DNA of 64,000 nt from Streptomyces pseudovenezuelae. GTDB lineage: Bacteria > Actinomycetota > Actinomycetes > Streptomycetales > Streptomycetaceae. The stretch lies in the NCBI RefSeq assembly GCF_029892565.1, contig NZ_JARXVH010000013.1, positions 1 through 64,000 on the forward strand, given 5' to 3'. The stretch's first letter is position 1, and the number at the start of each line of letters is the position of its first letter. Of this stretch, positions 1 through 8,207 are shown one piece after another. The position numbers were made by a program, and so were the translations under genes. The notes under the pieces were generated by a model that searched no databases, had not been told where the DNA came from, and saw only the letters and a list, made by a program, of their open reading frames with translations.

Positions 1-246
1 CCGCAGAGGGGCCTACACCCTCCTGCCCGGCGTGACAAAACCTCTACCGGAAAGCAAGTTGATCTGCGGAGGAAAGCCTTAACTTCGCGGCATTGACTCC
101 TGTGCCTGTGGGTTGGGACTTCGAACACCCCTCAACGGCGTGGGAGCCTCGTGTGGTGCGCATCCCGGCGGCGTCATCCGATCAGTGGCCCCACTGAAAG
201 GCTCACTGACACCAGGTCGCTCCGGAAATCGGCCGCCGGCGCGGGC

Positions 247-639
247 ATGACGACCACCATGCGAGTGGTGAAGACTGGATGGATGCCTCACGACCCCGGC
301 GGACTCATGTTCGTAGCGCTCGGTCTCGCACTTGTCGCCGCCGGCTTCCTGTGGCGGGGACGAGTGCTGCGCCCCCTCTCGGCGAAACGAGCCCAGGCGG
401 CCGTAATCCGGGACCGTTCCAGAAACCTACTGCGTTCTGCGGACATGGCGATCGCCGAAGCGCGCCGCCGGGCCGCACGCGGCGAACCGGCCATCGTCAC
501 GGTCGAAGACGTGACCACGGTGGCATGCCGGCACTACGGGCACGTCGTCGTAGAGCGCGAAGAGGCGGCTGCCGCCCTCCGCCAGCGCTATGAGGCCGCC
601 AACTGCCGGGTGGACTGCATGACCGACGCTTTCAACTGA
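247..639 (+). CDS. small membrane-anchored hypothetical protein
   Basis: About 130 residues if translation starts at the ATG at 247; the frame is open from 151, so the start is uncertain and no strong ribosome binding site is visible. One hydrophobic segment near residues 18-35 (LMFVALGLALVAAGFLW) is followed by a basic, Arg/Ala-rich cytoplasmic-looking helix and a C-terminal part with VEDVTTVACRHYGH. I do not recognise the family. It stands alone, same strand as the cadmium transporter 340 bases downstream, with no obvious operon link. Codon third positions are G/C-rich, which supports a real gene, but confidence is moderate. Confidence 0.45.
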   Translation: MTTTMRVVKTGWMPHDPGGLMFVALGLALVAAGFLWRGRVLRPLSAKRAQAAVIRDRSRNLLRSADMAIAEARRRAARGEPAIVTVEDVTTVACRHYGHVVVEREEAAAALRQRYEAANCRVDCMTDAFN

Positions 640-975
640 CTCCCTTCTCGGCGCGTGCTGATCTCAGGGGCGCCGGAGCCGTCACCTGATCGGTGGGCAC
701 GTCGAAAAGGCTCACCGTTTGAGGGTCATGGCCTGGTGGGCGGCGGCTGGTGATCGTCGGCCGGATCGGGGCGACCTGGAGGGGCGGATCCGCCGCCACA
801 TGAGGAAAGGACCGTGCTCCGACCTCCACCAGCAAGATCAGGAGGGCTTGGTGCTGCCGACGCCCTGCCCCGACATACGCGAGAAGGAACAGCACTGAGC
901 GTCCACCCCGCCAAGGGCTTGGCACAGTCTCCCGGTAGCGTCACCCGACACTGACCTCAGAGGGGACAACCACTC
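640..975. other. intergenic stretch before cadD
   Basis: A 336-base gap. An open frame for a 56-residue basic peptide (728-898, plus strand) has no recognisable motif and no convincing ribosome binding site, so I do not call it a gene. I see no metal-regulator operator or clear promoter. The region must contain the cadD promoter and leader. Confidence 0.4.
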
Positions 976-1575
976 GTGAACCTGGGCATCATCGGGCAGG
1001 CGGCTGGGCTGTTCGCCGTCACCAATGTCGACGACATCCTGGTCCTGGCGCTGTTCTTCGCCCAGGGTGCCGGGCACCGTGGCTCCACCCGTCGCATCGT
1101 GGTCGGCCAGTACCTGGGGTTCGCCGCGATCCTCACCGTGGCGGTGGCCGCCGCGTTCGGCGCCACGTTCCTGCCCGAGGCCGCCATCCCCTATCTCGGT
1201 CTGCTGCCGCTCGCGTTGGGCCTCAAGGCCGCCTGGCAGACGTGGAAGGGCCACCGGGACGGCGGCGGAGACCAGCAGGAGACCAAGGAGGTCGGGCCGG
1301 GCCCGCTGGAGGTCGCCGCGGTCACCTTCGCCAACGGCGGGGACAACATCGGCGTCTACGTGCCCGTCTTCGCGTCCGCCGGCATCGGCGGGATGAGCGT
1401 CTACGCCGCGGTGTTCCTCGTGCTGGTAGCGGTGTGGTGTTACGCGGGTCGGTCCTTCGCCACTCGCCCGGTCATCGCCAAAGCCCTGTCCCGCTGGGGC
1501 CACATTCTGCTGCCTTTGGTCCTGATCGCCATCGGCCTGCTCATCCTCATTGAGGGCGGCGCCTTCGGCCTGTGA
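976..1575 (+). CDS. CadD-family cadmium resistance transporter
   Basis: 199 residues, GTG start at 976 preceded by AGAGGGGAC. The protein is a string of hydrophobic helices with the two half-repeats typical of CadD/LysE-superfamily exporters: FAVTNVDDILVLALFF near the N-terminus and FANGGDNIGVYVPVF in the second half, each with a conserved Asn/Asp pair inside a membrane helix. A short hydrophilic loop rich in Glu, Lys and Gln (near residue 100) separates the halves. CadD proteins are about 200 residues and export or sequester Cd2+ at the membrane. No ArsR/CadC-type regulator gene is adjacent, which is unusual for this family. The family call is firm; the metal specificity is inferred. Confidence 0.88.
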   Translation: MNLGIIGQAAGLFAVTNVDDILVLALFFAQGAGHRGSTRRIVVGQYLGFAAILTVAVAAAFGATFLPEAAIPYLGLLPLALGLKAAWQTWKGHRDGGGDQQETKEVGPGPLEVAAVTFANGGDNIGVYVPVFASAGIGGMSVYAAVFLVLVAVWCYAGRSFATRPVIAKALSRWGHILLPLVLIAIGLLILIEGGAFGL

Positions 1576-1814
1576 CGCAGCCAGCCCTAGTAGGCATCTT
1601 TCAACCTCGAAAGCGTCCGTGGTCCGATGTAGCCGACATCCTCGGCGTCGACTGGTCCTAGTACGGCGCGGCTCCGGAAGGGCGCCTGGAACGACTGCAT
1701 CGCGTACCCGTTGACGGCGAAGTTCTATCTGAACCTGGATGGTCGTCGCTGTCCTTTTCCGTGAACTCACCCGGCAGGCGTGAGCGACCCGGCACCATTT
1801 CGACACCGGCTGCC

Positions 1815-2037
1815 CCGAGTCAGTCACGGTCAGGATCAGTGCGAACAGCGGACTGCGTCGGCTCGAAGGATGACGAGGGCAAGTCCCCAGTCGCGTTCAG
1901 ACGATCGGACATCTCACGTGCCACCGACTGCAGTTGCTGTACCAACTCCGCGTCCTGAGCCGGATCCAACTTGCCCAGACACATCATGGCCGCCAGGGGG
2001 CGCCCACCGGAATCCACCACCGGAACCGCGATCCCAC
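1815..2037. repeat. direct repeat copy A (3' part of iclR)
   Basis: This stretch, covering the last quarter of the iclR gene and its downstream flank, recurs at 5336-5538 in the same orientation with high identity. Copy B has scattered substitutions and lacks a 13-base block that in copy A follows CGCCCACCGG. The two copies flank the divergent iclR/flavin reductase/FAH/cupin unit. Confidence 0.85.
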
Positions 2038-2683
2038 GCCCGGTGTCGAACCTCTCGAAGTTGTCGACGGCGTATCCCCGCGCCCGAATCTCCTCGAACT
2101 CCCGCCGCATCTGATCCAGGTCGGTAATCGTATTCGGTGTGAAACGCCGCAACTCCTCCACCCCGACGGCGTCAGCAACCTCGTCATCCGGCAGATACGC
2201 CAGCAACAACTTCCCGTCAGCCATCGCGTGAGCCGGCTGCGGGTGCCCCGGCTCGAACTCGATGAGTTCCGTATTGACACCGGCCGAACGCGCCAACTGG
2301 ACCGTCTTCCCACCGACAAGCGTGCTCAGTACCGCGTCGTGACCGGACCACTGCGCAACCCGGGACAGATGGGTCCGGCTGTCCTGCACGACGGGGTTGG
2401 TGACCAGCGCCACGCTGCCGATACCAACAGCCCCCATCCCCAGCCGGTACTTACTGGTCCGGGAGTTCTGCTCCACCCAACCGACACTGACGAGCGTCGC
2501 CAGCAACCGGTGAACGCTGCCGGGAGACAGCCGCACGAACTTGGCCAACTCCACTATCCCCAAGGGATACGGATGCTCTGTCAACGCCGTCATGATGCGA
2601 GCCGCACGCTGAACCGCCCGGACATGCCCGATATCCCGGCCCTCACCAGGCGAAACAGCCGAAGACGAACCATCTTCCTTCAC
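1820..2683 (-). CDS. IclR-family transcriptional regulator
   Basis: 287 residues from a GTG at 2683 that sits behind GGAGGTCAC; an in-frame start 17 codons upstream has no ribosome binding site. Residues about 24-73 form the winged helix-turn-helix (VRAVQRAARIMTAL, ELAKFVRLSPGSVHRLLATL). Residues about 85-265 are the IclR effector-binding domain, with LARSAGVNTELIEFEPGHP and GIAVPVVDSGGRPLAAM. It is divergent from the flavin reductase/FAH/cupin operon, whose promoter carries a GGAAT-cag-ATTCC palindrome close to the IclR-family operator style (TGGAAAT-N-ATTTCCA in E. coli IclR). Two further copies of that operator control the operons at 5.6-18.5 kb, so this is the likely pathway-specific regulator. 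Part of the gene is duplicated at 5.3 kb. Confidence 0.93.
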   Translation of the reverse strand: MKEDGSSSAVSPGEGRDIGHVRAVQRAARIMTALTEHPYPLGIVELAKFVRLSPGSVHRLLATLVSVGWVEQNSRTSKYRLGMGAVGIGSVALVTNPVVQDSRTHLSRVAQWSGHDAVLSTLVGGKTVQLARSAGVNTELIEFEPGHPQPAHAMADGKLLLAYLPDDEVADAVGVEELRRFTPNTITDLDQMRREFEEIRARGYAVDNFERFDTGRGIAVPVVDSGGRPLAAMMCLGKLDPAQDAELVQQLQSVAREMSDRLNATGDLPSSSFEPTQSAVRTDPDRD

Positions 2684-2977
2684 GTGACCTCCGATCCACC
2701 TCAGGATACTGATCCGGCGCAGCCCTCGTAGCACCTGACTCGGACCGCGACCTCACAGAGCCTCTGATCCGGACCGCCTGCCCTTTACGCACCACTTGGT
2801 GGGCATCTCGCGACGTCAGGGCTTGCCTGCTCGACCAGGAGGGGCCGCGCGGATCGGAGCACCTGTCGCCGGAAACACCGCTCAATCGCCCTCGTCGCGG
2901 ATCCGACCGCGCGATGACCAGACCGGCGGTCGAGACGTCGGTCGGACACCCCGGCGGCGAACGATCCCCCGCCACCC

Positions 2978-3006
2978 TTGACGGCCATGACACACGTCAC
3001 TAGCAT
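2978..3006 (+). promoter_or_regulatory. sigma70-type promoter of the flavin reductase operon
   Basis: TTGACG (2978-2983), a 17-base spacer and TAGCAT (3001-3006) match a housekeeping (HrdB-type) promoter. Predicted transcription start is near 3013, inside the operator. The rest of the 358-base divergent region (2684-2977) shows no gene that I can support. Confidence 0.7.
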
Positions 3007-3010
3007 TTTC

Positions 3011-3035
3011 GGAATCAGATTCCGGCAGATGGAAT
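3011..3035 (+). promoter_or_regulatory. IclR-type operator, site 1
   Basis: Three half-sites in 25 bases: GGAAT, cag, ATTCC (a perfect inverted repeat), then seven bases and a third GGAAT. It begins four bases after the -10 box, so a bound protein would cover the transcription start. The same 25-base arrangement occurs at 15145-15169 and, on the minus strand, at 18498-18522. Confidence 0.75.
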
Positions 3036-3041
3036 ACAGAC

Positions 3042-3590
3042 ATGGCATCGCAAAGCGAACAAGTCGCCAACCTTCCCGGACCCAGGAACATCGACCCGAT
3101 CGAGTTCCGCAACGTGCTCGGTCATCTCCCGACGGGGGTGGTGGTACTCGCGGCCAACGCCGCCGGTCAGCCCGTGGGGATGGCAGCCAACTCGATCACC
3201 TCCGTCTCGCTCGTCCCGCCCTTGATCGCCGTGTGCGCCGCTCACACATCGAGCACGTGGCCACTGATCCGGCATGAGCAGCGTTTCTGCGTCAGCGTGC
3301 TGGCCTCGCATCACGAACAGATCTCACGGCAGTTCTCGCGATCCGGCACAGATCGATTCGCCGGGATCAGCTGGCACCACCGCGACGCCGGGCCCGCGCT
3401 CGACGACGCGATCGCCTGGCTGGACTGCGAACTGGTCACGGAGCACGACGCCGGCGACCACACGATCGCCGTCGCACGGGTGCTGAACCTCGCATCCGCG
3501 CAGGACGGACGGGCCCTGGTCTTCTTCCGAGGCCAGTACGGCCGGTTCGAACCGACCAACCTCGACCTGTCCCGAAGGGAAAACGCGTGA
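3042..3590 (+). CDS. flavin reductase (HpaC-like) of a two-component monooxygenase
   Basis: 182 residues; a flavin reductase-like FMN-binding barrel spans about residues 20-172 (FRNVLGHLPTGVVVLAA, GMAANSITSVSLVPPL, FCVSVLASHHEQISRQF, DHTIAVARVL). Such enzymes use NAD(P)H to make free reduced flavin for a partner oxygenase. No oxygenase is in this short operon; the likely partner is the acyl-CoA-dehydrogenase-fold monooxygenase at 12407-13654, which shares the operator. The TGA stop overlaps the GTG of the next gene by four bases (GTGA), indicating translational coupling. Confidence 0.9.
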   Translation: MASQSEQVANLPGPRNIDPIEFRNVLGHLPTGVVVLAANAAGQPVGMAANSITSVSLVPPLIAVCAAHTSSTWPLIRHEQRFCVSVLASHHEQISRQFSRSGTDRFAGISWHHRDAGPALDDAIAWLDCELVTEHDAGDHTIAVARVLNLASAQDGRALVFFRGQYGRFEPTNLDLSRRENA

Positions 3591-4522
3591 AGCTCCTGTT
3601 CTTCAATGACTTCAGGCTGGGCGTATTCGACAGCGGCTCCGTCATCGACGTGAGCGACGCCGTCGCGGAGCTGACACCGGCGCACCCGCAAGAACTGCTG
3701 GCGACCGTCATCACCCGGTGGCCAGAGTTCGTGGACAAGATCCGGCAGGTGGCCGAGCAGGGTACCGGCGTCCCGCTGGACTCCGTCCGGGTCCGGCCCC
3801 CGGTCCCGAGGCCGCTGAACATCGACTGCATGGCACGCAACTACATGGAGGGAGCCACCGAGCGTCCCCCCGTCAACGGCTTCCCCAAGACACCTCACTC
3901 GATCGTGGGCCACGGCGATCGGATGGTGCTGCCCGACATCCCCGCGACGGTGTTCGAAGGGGAGGCCGAGCTCGCCGTCGTCATCGGGCGGCGGGCCAAC
4001 AACGTGTCCGCCGACGAGGCGATGGCCTACGTCTTCGGATACACCAACCTCATCGACGGCTCCGCCCGAGGTATCCCGCCCCGCCAGAACGCCTTCTACC
4101 AGATGAAGTCCCGTGAGACCTTCTGTCCGATCGGTCCTTTCCTGGTGACCGCCGACGAGGTGCCGGATCCGCAGAACCTGCCGGTCCGTCTCTGGACCAA
4201 CGGCAACCTGATGCAGGACTTCAACACAGACGACATGGCCTACAGCATCGCCGAGTCGATCGCGTTCGTCTCCTCGCTGCACACCCTCGAACCCGGTGAC
4301 CTGGTGGCCACCGGAACCACCCATGGTGGCCTGCACCCGTTCATGGACGGTGACGTCGTCGAACTGGAGGTCGGCGGCCTGGGCCGGCTGCGCATCGACG
4401 TGCAGGACGACCTCGGGCGCACCTGGAAGCGGGAAACGCGTCATGACCGTGCCCTTGCAGGTCTCAAGGGCACGCCGCAGCAGCTGAGCGGCAAGTACAC
4501 GCCCGAAACGGTCCAGGCCTGA
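3587..4522 (+). CDS. fumarylacetoacetate hydrolase-family protein
   Basis: 311 residues, GTG start overlapping the previous stop. The FAH fold occupies about residues 75-285. EGEAELAVVIG supplies the acidic metal ligands of the family, followed by GYTNLIDGSARG and, near the C-terminus, LVATGTTHGG in place of the usual GTPxGVG loop. FAH enzymes hydrolyse or isomerise acylpyruvate-type ring-cleavage products of meta-cleavage routes. Here it probably acts with the MhpA-like monooxygenase and VOC dioxygenase-like protein at 16.3-18.5 kb, which carry the same operator. The substrate is unknown. Confidence 0.88.
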   Translation: MKLLFFNDFRLGVFDSGSVIDVSDAVAELTPAHPQELLATVITRWPEFVDKIRQVAEQGTGVPLDSVRVRPPVPRPLNIDCMARNYMEGATERPPVNGFPKTPHSIVGHGDRMVLPDIPATVFEGEAELAVVIGRRANNVSADEAMAYVFGYTNLIDGSARGIPPRQNAFYQMKSRETFCPIGPFLVTADEVPDPQNLPVRLWTNGNLMQDFNTDDMAYSIAESIAFVSSLHTLEPGDLVATGTTHGGLHPFMDGDVVELEVGGLGRLRIDVQDDLGRTWKRETRHDRALAGLKGTPQQLSGKYTPETVQA

Positions 4523-4523
4523 A

Positions 4524-5303
4524 GTGCGCGTACTGCACGTCACTGACGTCTCCGGAGCCGCGGATGTGCGTCAGATCCTCCTCCCCTACCGAGATGCCAG
4601 GGACAAGGGTCCGTACGACGTCATCCCGGCATCGCGCTTCTGGCTGGCCCGGCTTCGAGCGGACGAAATGCCCGTCCTCCCGGCACTCGGCTCCCATCTG
4701 CTCGTCGTACTGTCCGGTCGCATCGAGCTGTCGGTCGGCAGGTGTCCCGCGACCGAGCTGGGGCCCGGTGACGTCGTCTGTTTCGCCGTCGGCGCTGTCG
4801 ACGACGTCCGTCTCACATGGCCGGACGACGCCTGGCTGTTCTTCGTCTCCACCCCGGAATGGGTGCCGGAACCGGGTCTTGTCCAGACCGGCTCCCACCA
4901 TGACCCTCGCCCGGGCCCGCCCCTTCTCACCTGGATATACGACGACGACGGACGCTCGCGCTCCGAGCCCTTCCGGTGGCCGTACCCGCTCGGCCCGGTA
5001 CCACCGGTCGACACGTGGCCGGCGTCGATCGGAGCGTTCGTCACCCGCCGCGACTACGGATTGGAGGGCTACGCCCCGGGGGTGTGGCACAACGGCCCGC
5101 GCCGACAGTTCGGCATCACCCTGAACGGAAGCGCCGAGAACGAGACCGGTGACGGCACCATCACCCGCCCGGTGACCGGTGACGTCGCCCTCATCGACGA
5201 CGTGACCGGAGCCGGTCACGTCACCCGCGGCCACGGTGACCGGTGGATGATGTTCGTAACGGTCGCCCCCGGCCACCTCGGTGCACTCACCCCGCAGGCC
5301 TGA
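4524..5303 (+). CDS. cupin-like protein of unknown function
   Basis: 259 residues, GTG start one base after the preceding stop. The N-terminal half reads like a cupin barrel (LGSHLLVVLSGRIELSVG, ELGPGDVVCFAVGAVDDVRLTW), and the C-terminal half has a second weaker repeat (HNGPRRQFGITLNGSAE, TGDVALIDDVTGAGH). The usual first cupin motif with two His and a Glu is not complete, so metal-dependent catalysis is uncertain. Position as third gene of the flavin reductase/FAH operon suggests a role in the same pathway, as an enzyme or ligand-binding protein. I cannot assign a reaction. Confidence 0.6.
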   Translation: MRVLHVTDVSGAADVRQILLPYRDARDKGPYDVIPASRFWLARLRADEMPVLPALGSHLLVVLSGRIELSVGRCPATELGPGDVVCFAVGAVDDVRLTWPDDAWLFFVSTPEWVPEPGLVQTGSHHDPRPGPPLLTWIYDDDGRSRSEPFRWPYPLGPVPPVDTWPASIGAFVTRRDYGLEGYAPGVWHNGPRRQFGITLNGSAENETGDGTITRPVTGDVALIDDVTGAGHVTRGHGDRWMMFVTVAPGHLGALTPQA

Positions 5304-5335
5304 GTGCTCCCGCGCCATTGAGATCCTGGCCGCAC

Positions 5336-5538
5336 CCGAGTCAGCCACGGCCAGGATCGGCGCGAACCGCGGACTGTATCGGCTCGAAGGATGGCGAGGG
5401 CAAGTCCCTAGTCGCGTTCAGACGATCGGACATCTCACGCGCCACTGACCGGAGTTGCTGCACCCACTCCGCGTCCTGAGCCGGATCCAACTTGCCCGGC
5501 ACATCATGGCCGCCAGGCGGCGCCCACCGGAACCGCGA
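5336..5538 (-). pseudogene. broken copy of the 3' end of the IclR gene
   Basis: On the minus strand the sequence reads GKLDPAQDAEWVQQLRSVAR and then EMSDRLNAT, nearly identical to the C-terminus of the intact regulator at 1820-2683 (GKLDPAQDAELVQQLQSVAR). Only about the last 70 codons are present, and a 13-base deletion throws the upstream part out of frame. No start codon or HTH remains. It is a relic of a duplicated iclR gene and ends exactly where the 27-bp terminator stem begins. Confidence 0.85.
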
Positions 5539-5598
5539 GCCCACAGCCCAAGAGTCCCGTGCCTGACGAGGCAGGCACGGGACTCTTGGGCTGTGGGC
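5539..5598. terminator. perfect 27-bp stem-loop between convergent operons
   Basis: Positions 5539-5565 and 5572-5598 are exact reverse complements over 27 bases, with a six-base loop (ACGAGG). It lies between the end of the cupin operon (plus) and the end of the CoA-transferase operon (minus), so it is probably a bidirectional terminator. There is no U-tract, as is common in Streptomyces. A perfect stem this long is exceptional. Confidence 0.85.
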
Positions 5599-5609
5599 GT
5601 CTGCCTGCG

Positions 5610-6278
5610 TCAAACTCCCTCACGGCTGTCGGCGAGCCGGGGCGACACGACCACTGGAGCCGCCGTGGCGCCCCGTACGAGGTCGAGCTCGACGCCCGGG
5701 GCCAGCTCGACCAGTTCCAGCCCCTGCGCCGTCACATCCAGTACACCGAGATCGGTGATGACCCGATCGACCACGCCGCGACCCGTGAGGGGGAGCGTGC
5801 AGCACGGCAACAGCTTGGGCGAACCGTCCTTGGCGACGTGCTCCATGAGCACGATGACACGACCGGCGCCGCTCACCAGATCCATCGCTCCGCCCATCCC
5901 TTTCACCATGAGGCCCGGGACCATCCAGTTGGCGAGATCTCCGGTGGCCGAGACCTGCATTCCGCCGAGGATCGTGGTGTCCACGTGCCCTCCGCGGATC
6001 ATGGCGAACGACAACGACGACGAGAAGAACGCCGCACCGGGCAACGTGGTCACCTGCTCGGTGCCGGCGTTGATCACCTCGGGGTCCCCCTGGCCGTCCT
6101 TGGGATACGGCCCGACGGCCTGGACGCCGTTCTCGCTGTGGACCACCACATGGACACCGAGCCCCAGGTACTGAGGTACCTGGGTGGGCAGCCCGATCCC
6201 GAGGTTGACGCATTCGCCGTCGCGCAGCTCCTGCGCGGCCCGCGCTGCCATCTGCGGGCGGGTCCAGCCGACCTTCAC
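5610..6278 (-). CDS. 3-oxoacid CoA-transferase subunit B
   Basis: 222 residues from a GTG at 6278 behind GGGAGGATCGA, overlapping the stop of subunit A (GTGA). VNLGIGLPT (residues 25-33) and VHSENG (Glu49) mark the beta subunit; Glu49 is the expected residue that forms the covalent acyl-CoA intermediate. GGAMDLVSGAGRVIV and LPLTGRGVVDRVITDLGV follow in family order. With subunit A it would move CoA between succinyl-CoA (or another acyl-CoA) and a 3-oxoacid. It is the last gene of the Liv transporter operon, so it probably activates a late intermediate of the compound imported by that operon. A second A/B pair lies at 27.0-28.4 kb. Confidence 0.93.
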   Translation of the reverse strand: MKVGWTRPQMAARAAQELRDGECVNLGIGLPTQVPQYLGLGVHVVVHSENGVQAVGPYPKDGQGDPEVINAGTEQVTTLPGAAFFSSSLSFAMIRGGHVDTTILGGMQVSATGDLANWMVPGLMVKGMGGAMDLVSGAGRVIVLMEHVAKDGSPKLLPCCTLPLTGRGVVDRVITDLGVLDVTAQGLELVELAPGVELDLVRGATAAPVVVSPRLADSREGV

Positions 6279-7009
6279 TCGATCCTCCCGACGTCCACAG
6301 CGACCACTTTCTGGACGAAGACCCCCGGCAGGTGCACCGCGTCGGGATCGATCCCGCCGGGTTGCACCACTCGTTCCGCCTCGACCACCGTGACGCGCCC
6401 CGCCATCGCCACGTCCGGATTGAAGTTCATCGCCGCGGCATGGAAGACGGCGTTGCCATGACGGTCCGCGACCGCTGCCCTGACGAACGCGTAGTCGGTG
6501 ACGATGCTCTCCTCCAGAACGAAGTCCCTGGCGCGGCCCCTCACCGTGAAGGTGCGGACCTCCTTCGCCGGCGACGCCACGGAGACATCGCCGCCTGCGT
6601 CGTAGCGCCGAGGGAGTCCTCCCTCGGCCACCACGGTGCCCACCCCGGTCGGAGTGAAGAAGGCGGCGATCCCCGCACCGCCGGCCCGCAGGCGTTCGGC
6701 CAGCGTGCCCTGGGGCGTCAGTTCGACCTCGATCTCGCCGGCCAGGTACTGGCGGGCGAACTCCAGGTTCTGCCCGAAGTAGGACGCGATGACCTTGCTG
6801 ATGCGGCGCTCCTTGAGCAGCCGCACCAGGCCGACGCCGTTGACGCCGCAGTTGTTGGTCACGACGGTGAGGTCCGTCGCGCCATGGTCGAGCAGCGCCG
6901 CAACCAGCTCCCACGGGACACCTGCCGTCCCGAACCCGCCTACCGCGATACTCGCTCCGTCGGCGATGTCCCGGACAGCCGCGGCGGCACTCTCGACTAC
7001 CTTGTCCAC
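6275..7009 (-). CDS. 3-oxoacid CoA-transferase subunit A
   Basis: 244 residues from the GTG at 7009 (GTGGACAAGG), with TTGAGGAG upstream. It shows the alpha-subunit glycine loop GGFGTAGVPWELVAALL, VTNNCGVNGVG, PQGTLAERLRAGGAGIAAFFTPTGVG (split here by family motif) and the C-terminal PGVFVQKVV. Its stop overlaps the start of subunit B by four bases. Function as for subunit B. An open frame continues upstream into the SDR gene but lacks coding character there. Confidence 0.93.
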   Translation of the reverse strand: MDKVVESAAAAVRDIADGASIAVGGFGTAGVPWELVAALLDHGATDLTVVTNNCGVNGVGLVRLLKERRISKVIASYFGQNLEFARQYLAGEIEVELTPQGTLAERLRAGGAGIAAFFTPTGVGTVVAEGGLPRRYDAGGDVSVASPAKEVRTFTVRGRARDFVLEESIVTDYAFVRAAVADRHGNAVFHAAAMNFNPDVAMAGRVTVVEAERVVQPGGIDPDAVHLPGVFVQKVVAVDVGRIE

Positions 7010-7037
7010 GACGTGCTCTGACTCCTCAAGCTGTCGT

Positions 7038-7745
7038 TCACCGCAGCACCAGCCCCCCGTCCGGGCAGATGGTCTGCCCAGTGAGGGCCTCGGCCTCCCG
7101 TGAGGTGAGGAAGCCGACGACCTCGGCCACGTCCTCGGGGACCAAGGTCCGTGGGATCGCCTGCCGCGAGCGGACACCTTCGGCCGCGTTCGAGCCCAGT
7201 CCGGGCTCCGGCACCGGGGGCGGCGTCATGCCGGGTGCGACACAGTTGACGGTGATGCCGTCCGCGCCCAGGGAACGAGCCAGAGCCCGCGCCGCGCCGA
7301 TCAGAGCGCCCTTGGTCATGACGTACGGGAGCATGTCCGGCACCGGCGGCGGGTCGAAGAACGTGTCCGACACGACCATCACGACCCGCCCGAAGTGATG
7401 CTCGGCCATGCTCGGCGTCAACTCCTGCAGGAGCCACAGCGGAGCCTCGACGTTGACGGTCATCATCCGGCGCATGAGTGCGGCGTCGAGGTCGCGCAGG
7501 GCCGCTCGCTCGAAGTTGACGCCGGCGTGGACCAATACGTCACAGCGTCCGTGCCGTACCAGCACCGTGCGGGCCGCCGCACGGACCTGCTCCTCGTCCG
7601 CGAGATCGACGGCGTCGTCCCCGACCCGGTCAAGGACGACGACACGGTGGTCCCGTGCCGTCAGCGCCTTGACGATCGCACTGCCGATGAATCCCGCGCC
7701 TCCGGTGACCAGGGCGACAGGTGCCCCGCCGTCGGCGTCACCCAT
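7038..7745 (-). CDS. SDR-family oxidoreductase
   Basis: 235 residues; the ATG at 7745 overlaps the stop of the upstream gene by eight bases. The nucleotide-binding loop is TGGAGFIGSA (residues 14-23), a variant of the usual TGxxxGIG. Ser126, Tyr141 and Lys145 (YVMTK) form the catalytic set, and the C-terminal PEDVAEVVGFLTSREAEALTGQ is typical of classical SDRs. It likely oxidises or reduces an alcohol/ketone intermediate with NAD(P). It sits in the Liv transporter/CoA-transferase operon, before the CoA transferase, consistent with a beta-oxidation-like or side-chain dehydrogenase step. Substrate unknown. Confidence 0.9.
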   Translation of the reverse strand: MGDADGGAPVALVTGGAGFIGSAIVKALTARDHRVVVLDRVGDDAVDLADEEQVRAAARTVLVRHGRCDVLVHAGVNFERAALRDLDAALMRRMMTVNVEAPLWLLQELTPSMAEHHFGRVVMVVSDTFFDPPPVPDMLPYVMTKGALIGAARALARSLGADGITVNCVAPGMTPPPVPEPGLGSNAAEGVRSRQAIPRTLVPEDVAEVVGFLTSREAEALTGQTICPDGGLVLR

Positions 7746-8154
7746 TGAAGTTGGCATCGAGGCCGGCAAGCGCCCCGTCGATGTCGGCCCCGATCCCGGC
7801 GCGGGCAGCGTCCTGCATCGGGTCGGGCACATCGACCTCGATGACGTACTCGACGTCGCTGCCGGCCCCGGCCCCGGTCACCGTGAACGTGGCGGCGAGC
7901 TTCTTCATCGGCGTCTTCTGACCGGGGACGAGCTCGTAGGTGAGGGTGCGTGCTTCGTCGTCCTTGGCGGAGATCCGGTCGAGCACCGAGTCGCCGCGGG
8001 TGAAGTTGACCAGGCGGTCGCCGTCGGGGCGTAGTTCGACCGAAGCGATGTGCGGCTGCCACGCCGCGTAGCCACCGAAGTCACTCACGAACGCCCACAC
8101 CTGGTCGGCAGGGGCCTTGAGCGCTATGGACTTGCTGACGTTGACAATGGCCAT
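7738..8154 (-). CDS. SRPBCC-family (polyketide cyclase/START-like) protein
   Basis: 138 residues. The START-like fold begins with VNVSKSIALKAPADQVWAFV (residues 4-23) and has DFGGYAAWQPHIASVEL, then TYELVPGQKTPMKKLAATFT. These small proteins form a helix-grip cavity for hydrophobic ligands and can act as cyclases, hydrolases or carriers. It lies between the NADP/F420 oxidoreductase and the SDR, with overlap to the SDR. The role here is probably on an aromatic or polycyclic intermediate; no catalytic residue can be assigned. Confidence 0.85.
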   Translation of the reverse strand: MAIVNVSKSIALKAPADQVWAFVSDFGGYAAWQPHIASVELRPDGDRLVNFTRGDSVLDRISAKDDEARTLTYELVPGQKTPMKKLAATFTVTGAGAGSDVEYVIEVDVPDPMQDAARAGIGADIDGALAGLDANFNG

Positions 8155-8207
8155 GGTGTTCTCGCTTTCCTTGTGAATGTGAAGGGGTGTGCTCGGTCAG
8201 CGGGGTA

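Noticed and set aside
1..70. CCGCAGA and TCTGCGG at the window start as a possible riboswitch or leader stem
   Set aside because: Only a 7-base pairing over 55 bases and no conserved riboswitch core that I recognise.
838..1827. Minus-strand open frame of 329 codons across cadD
   Set aside because: No motif, and it is antisense to a convincing membrane transporter.
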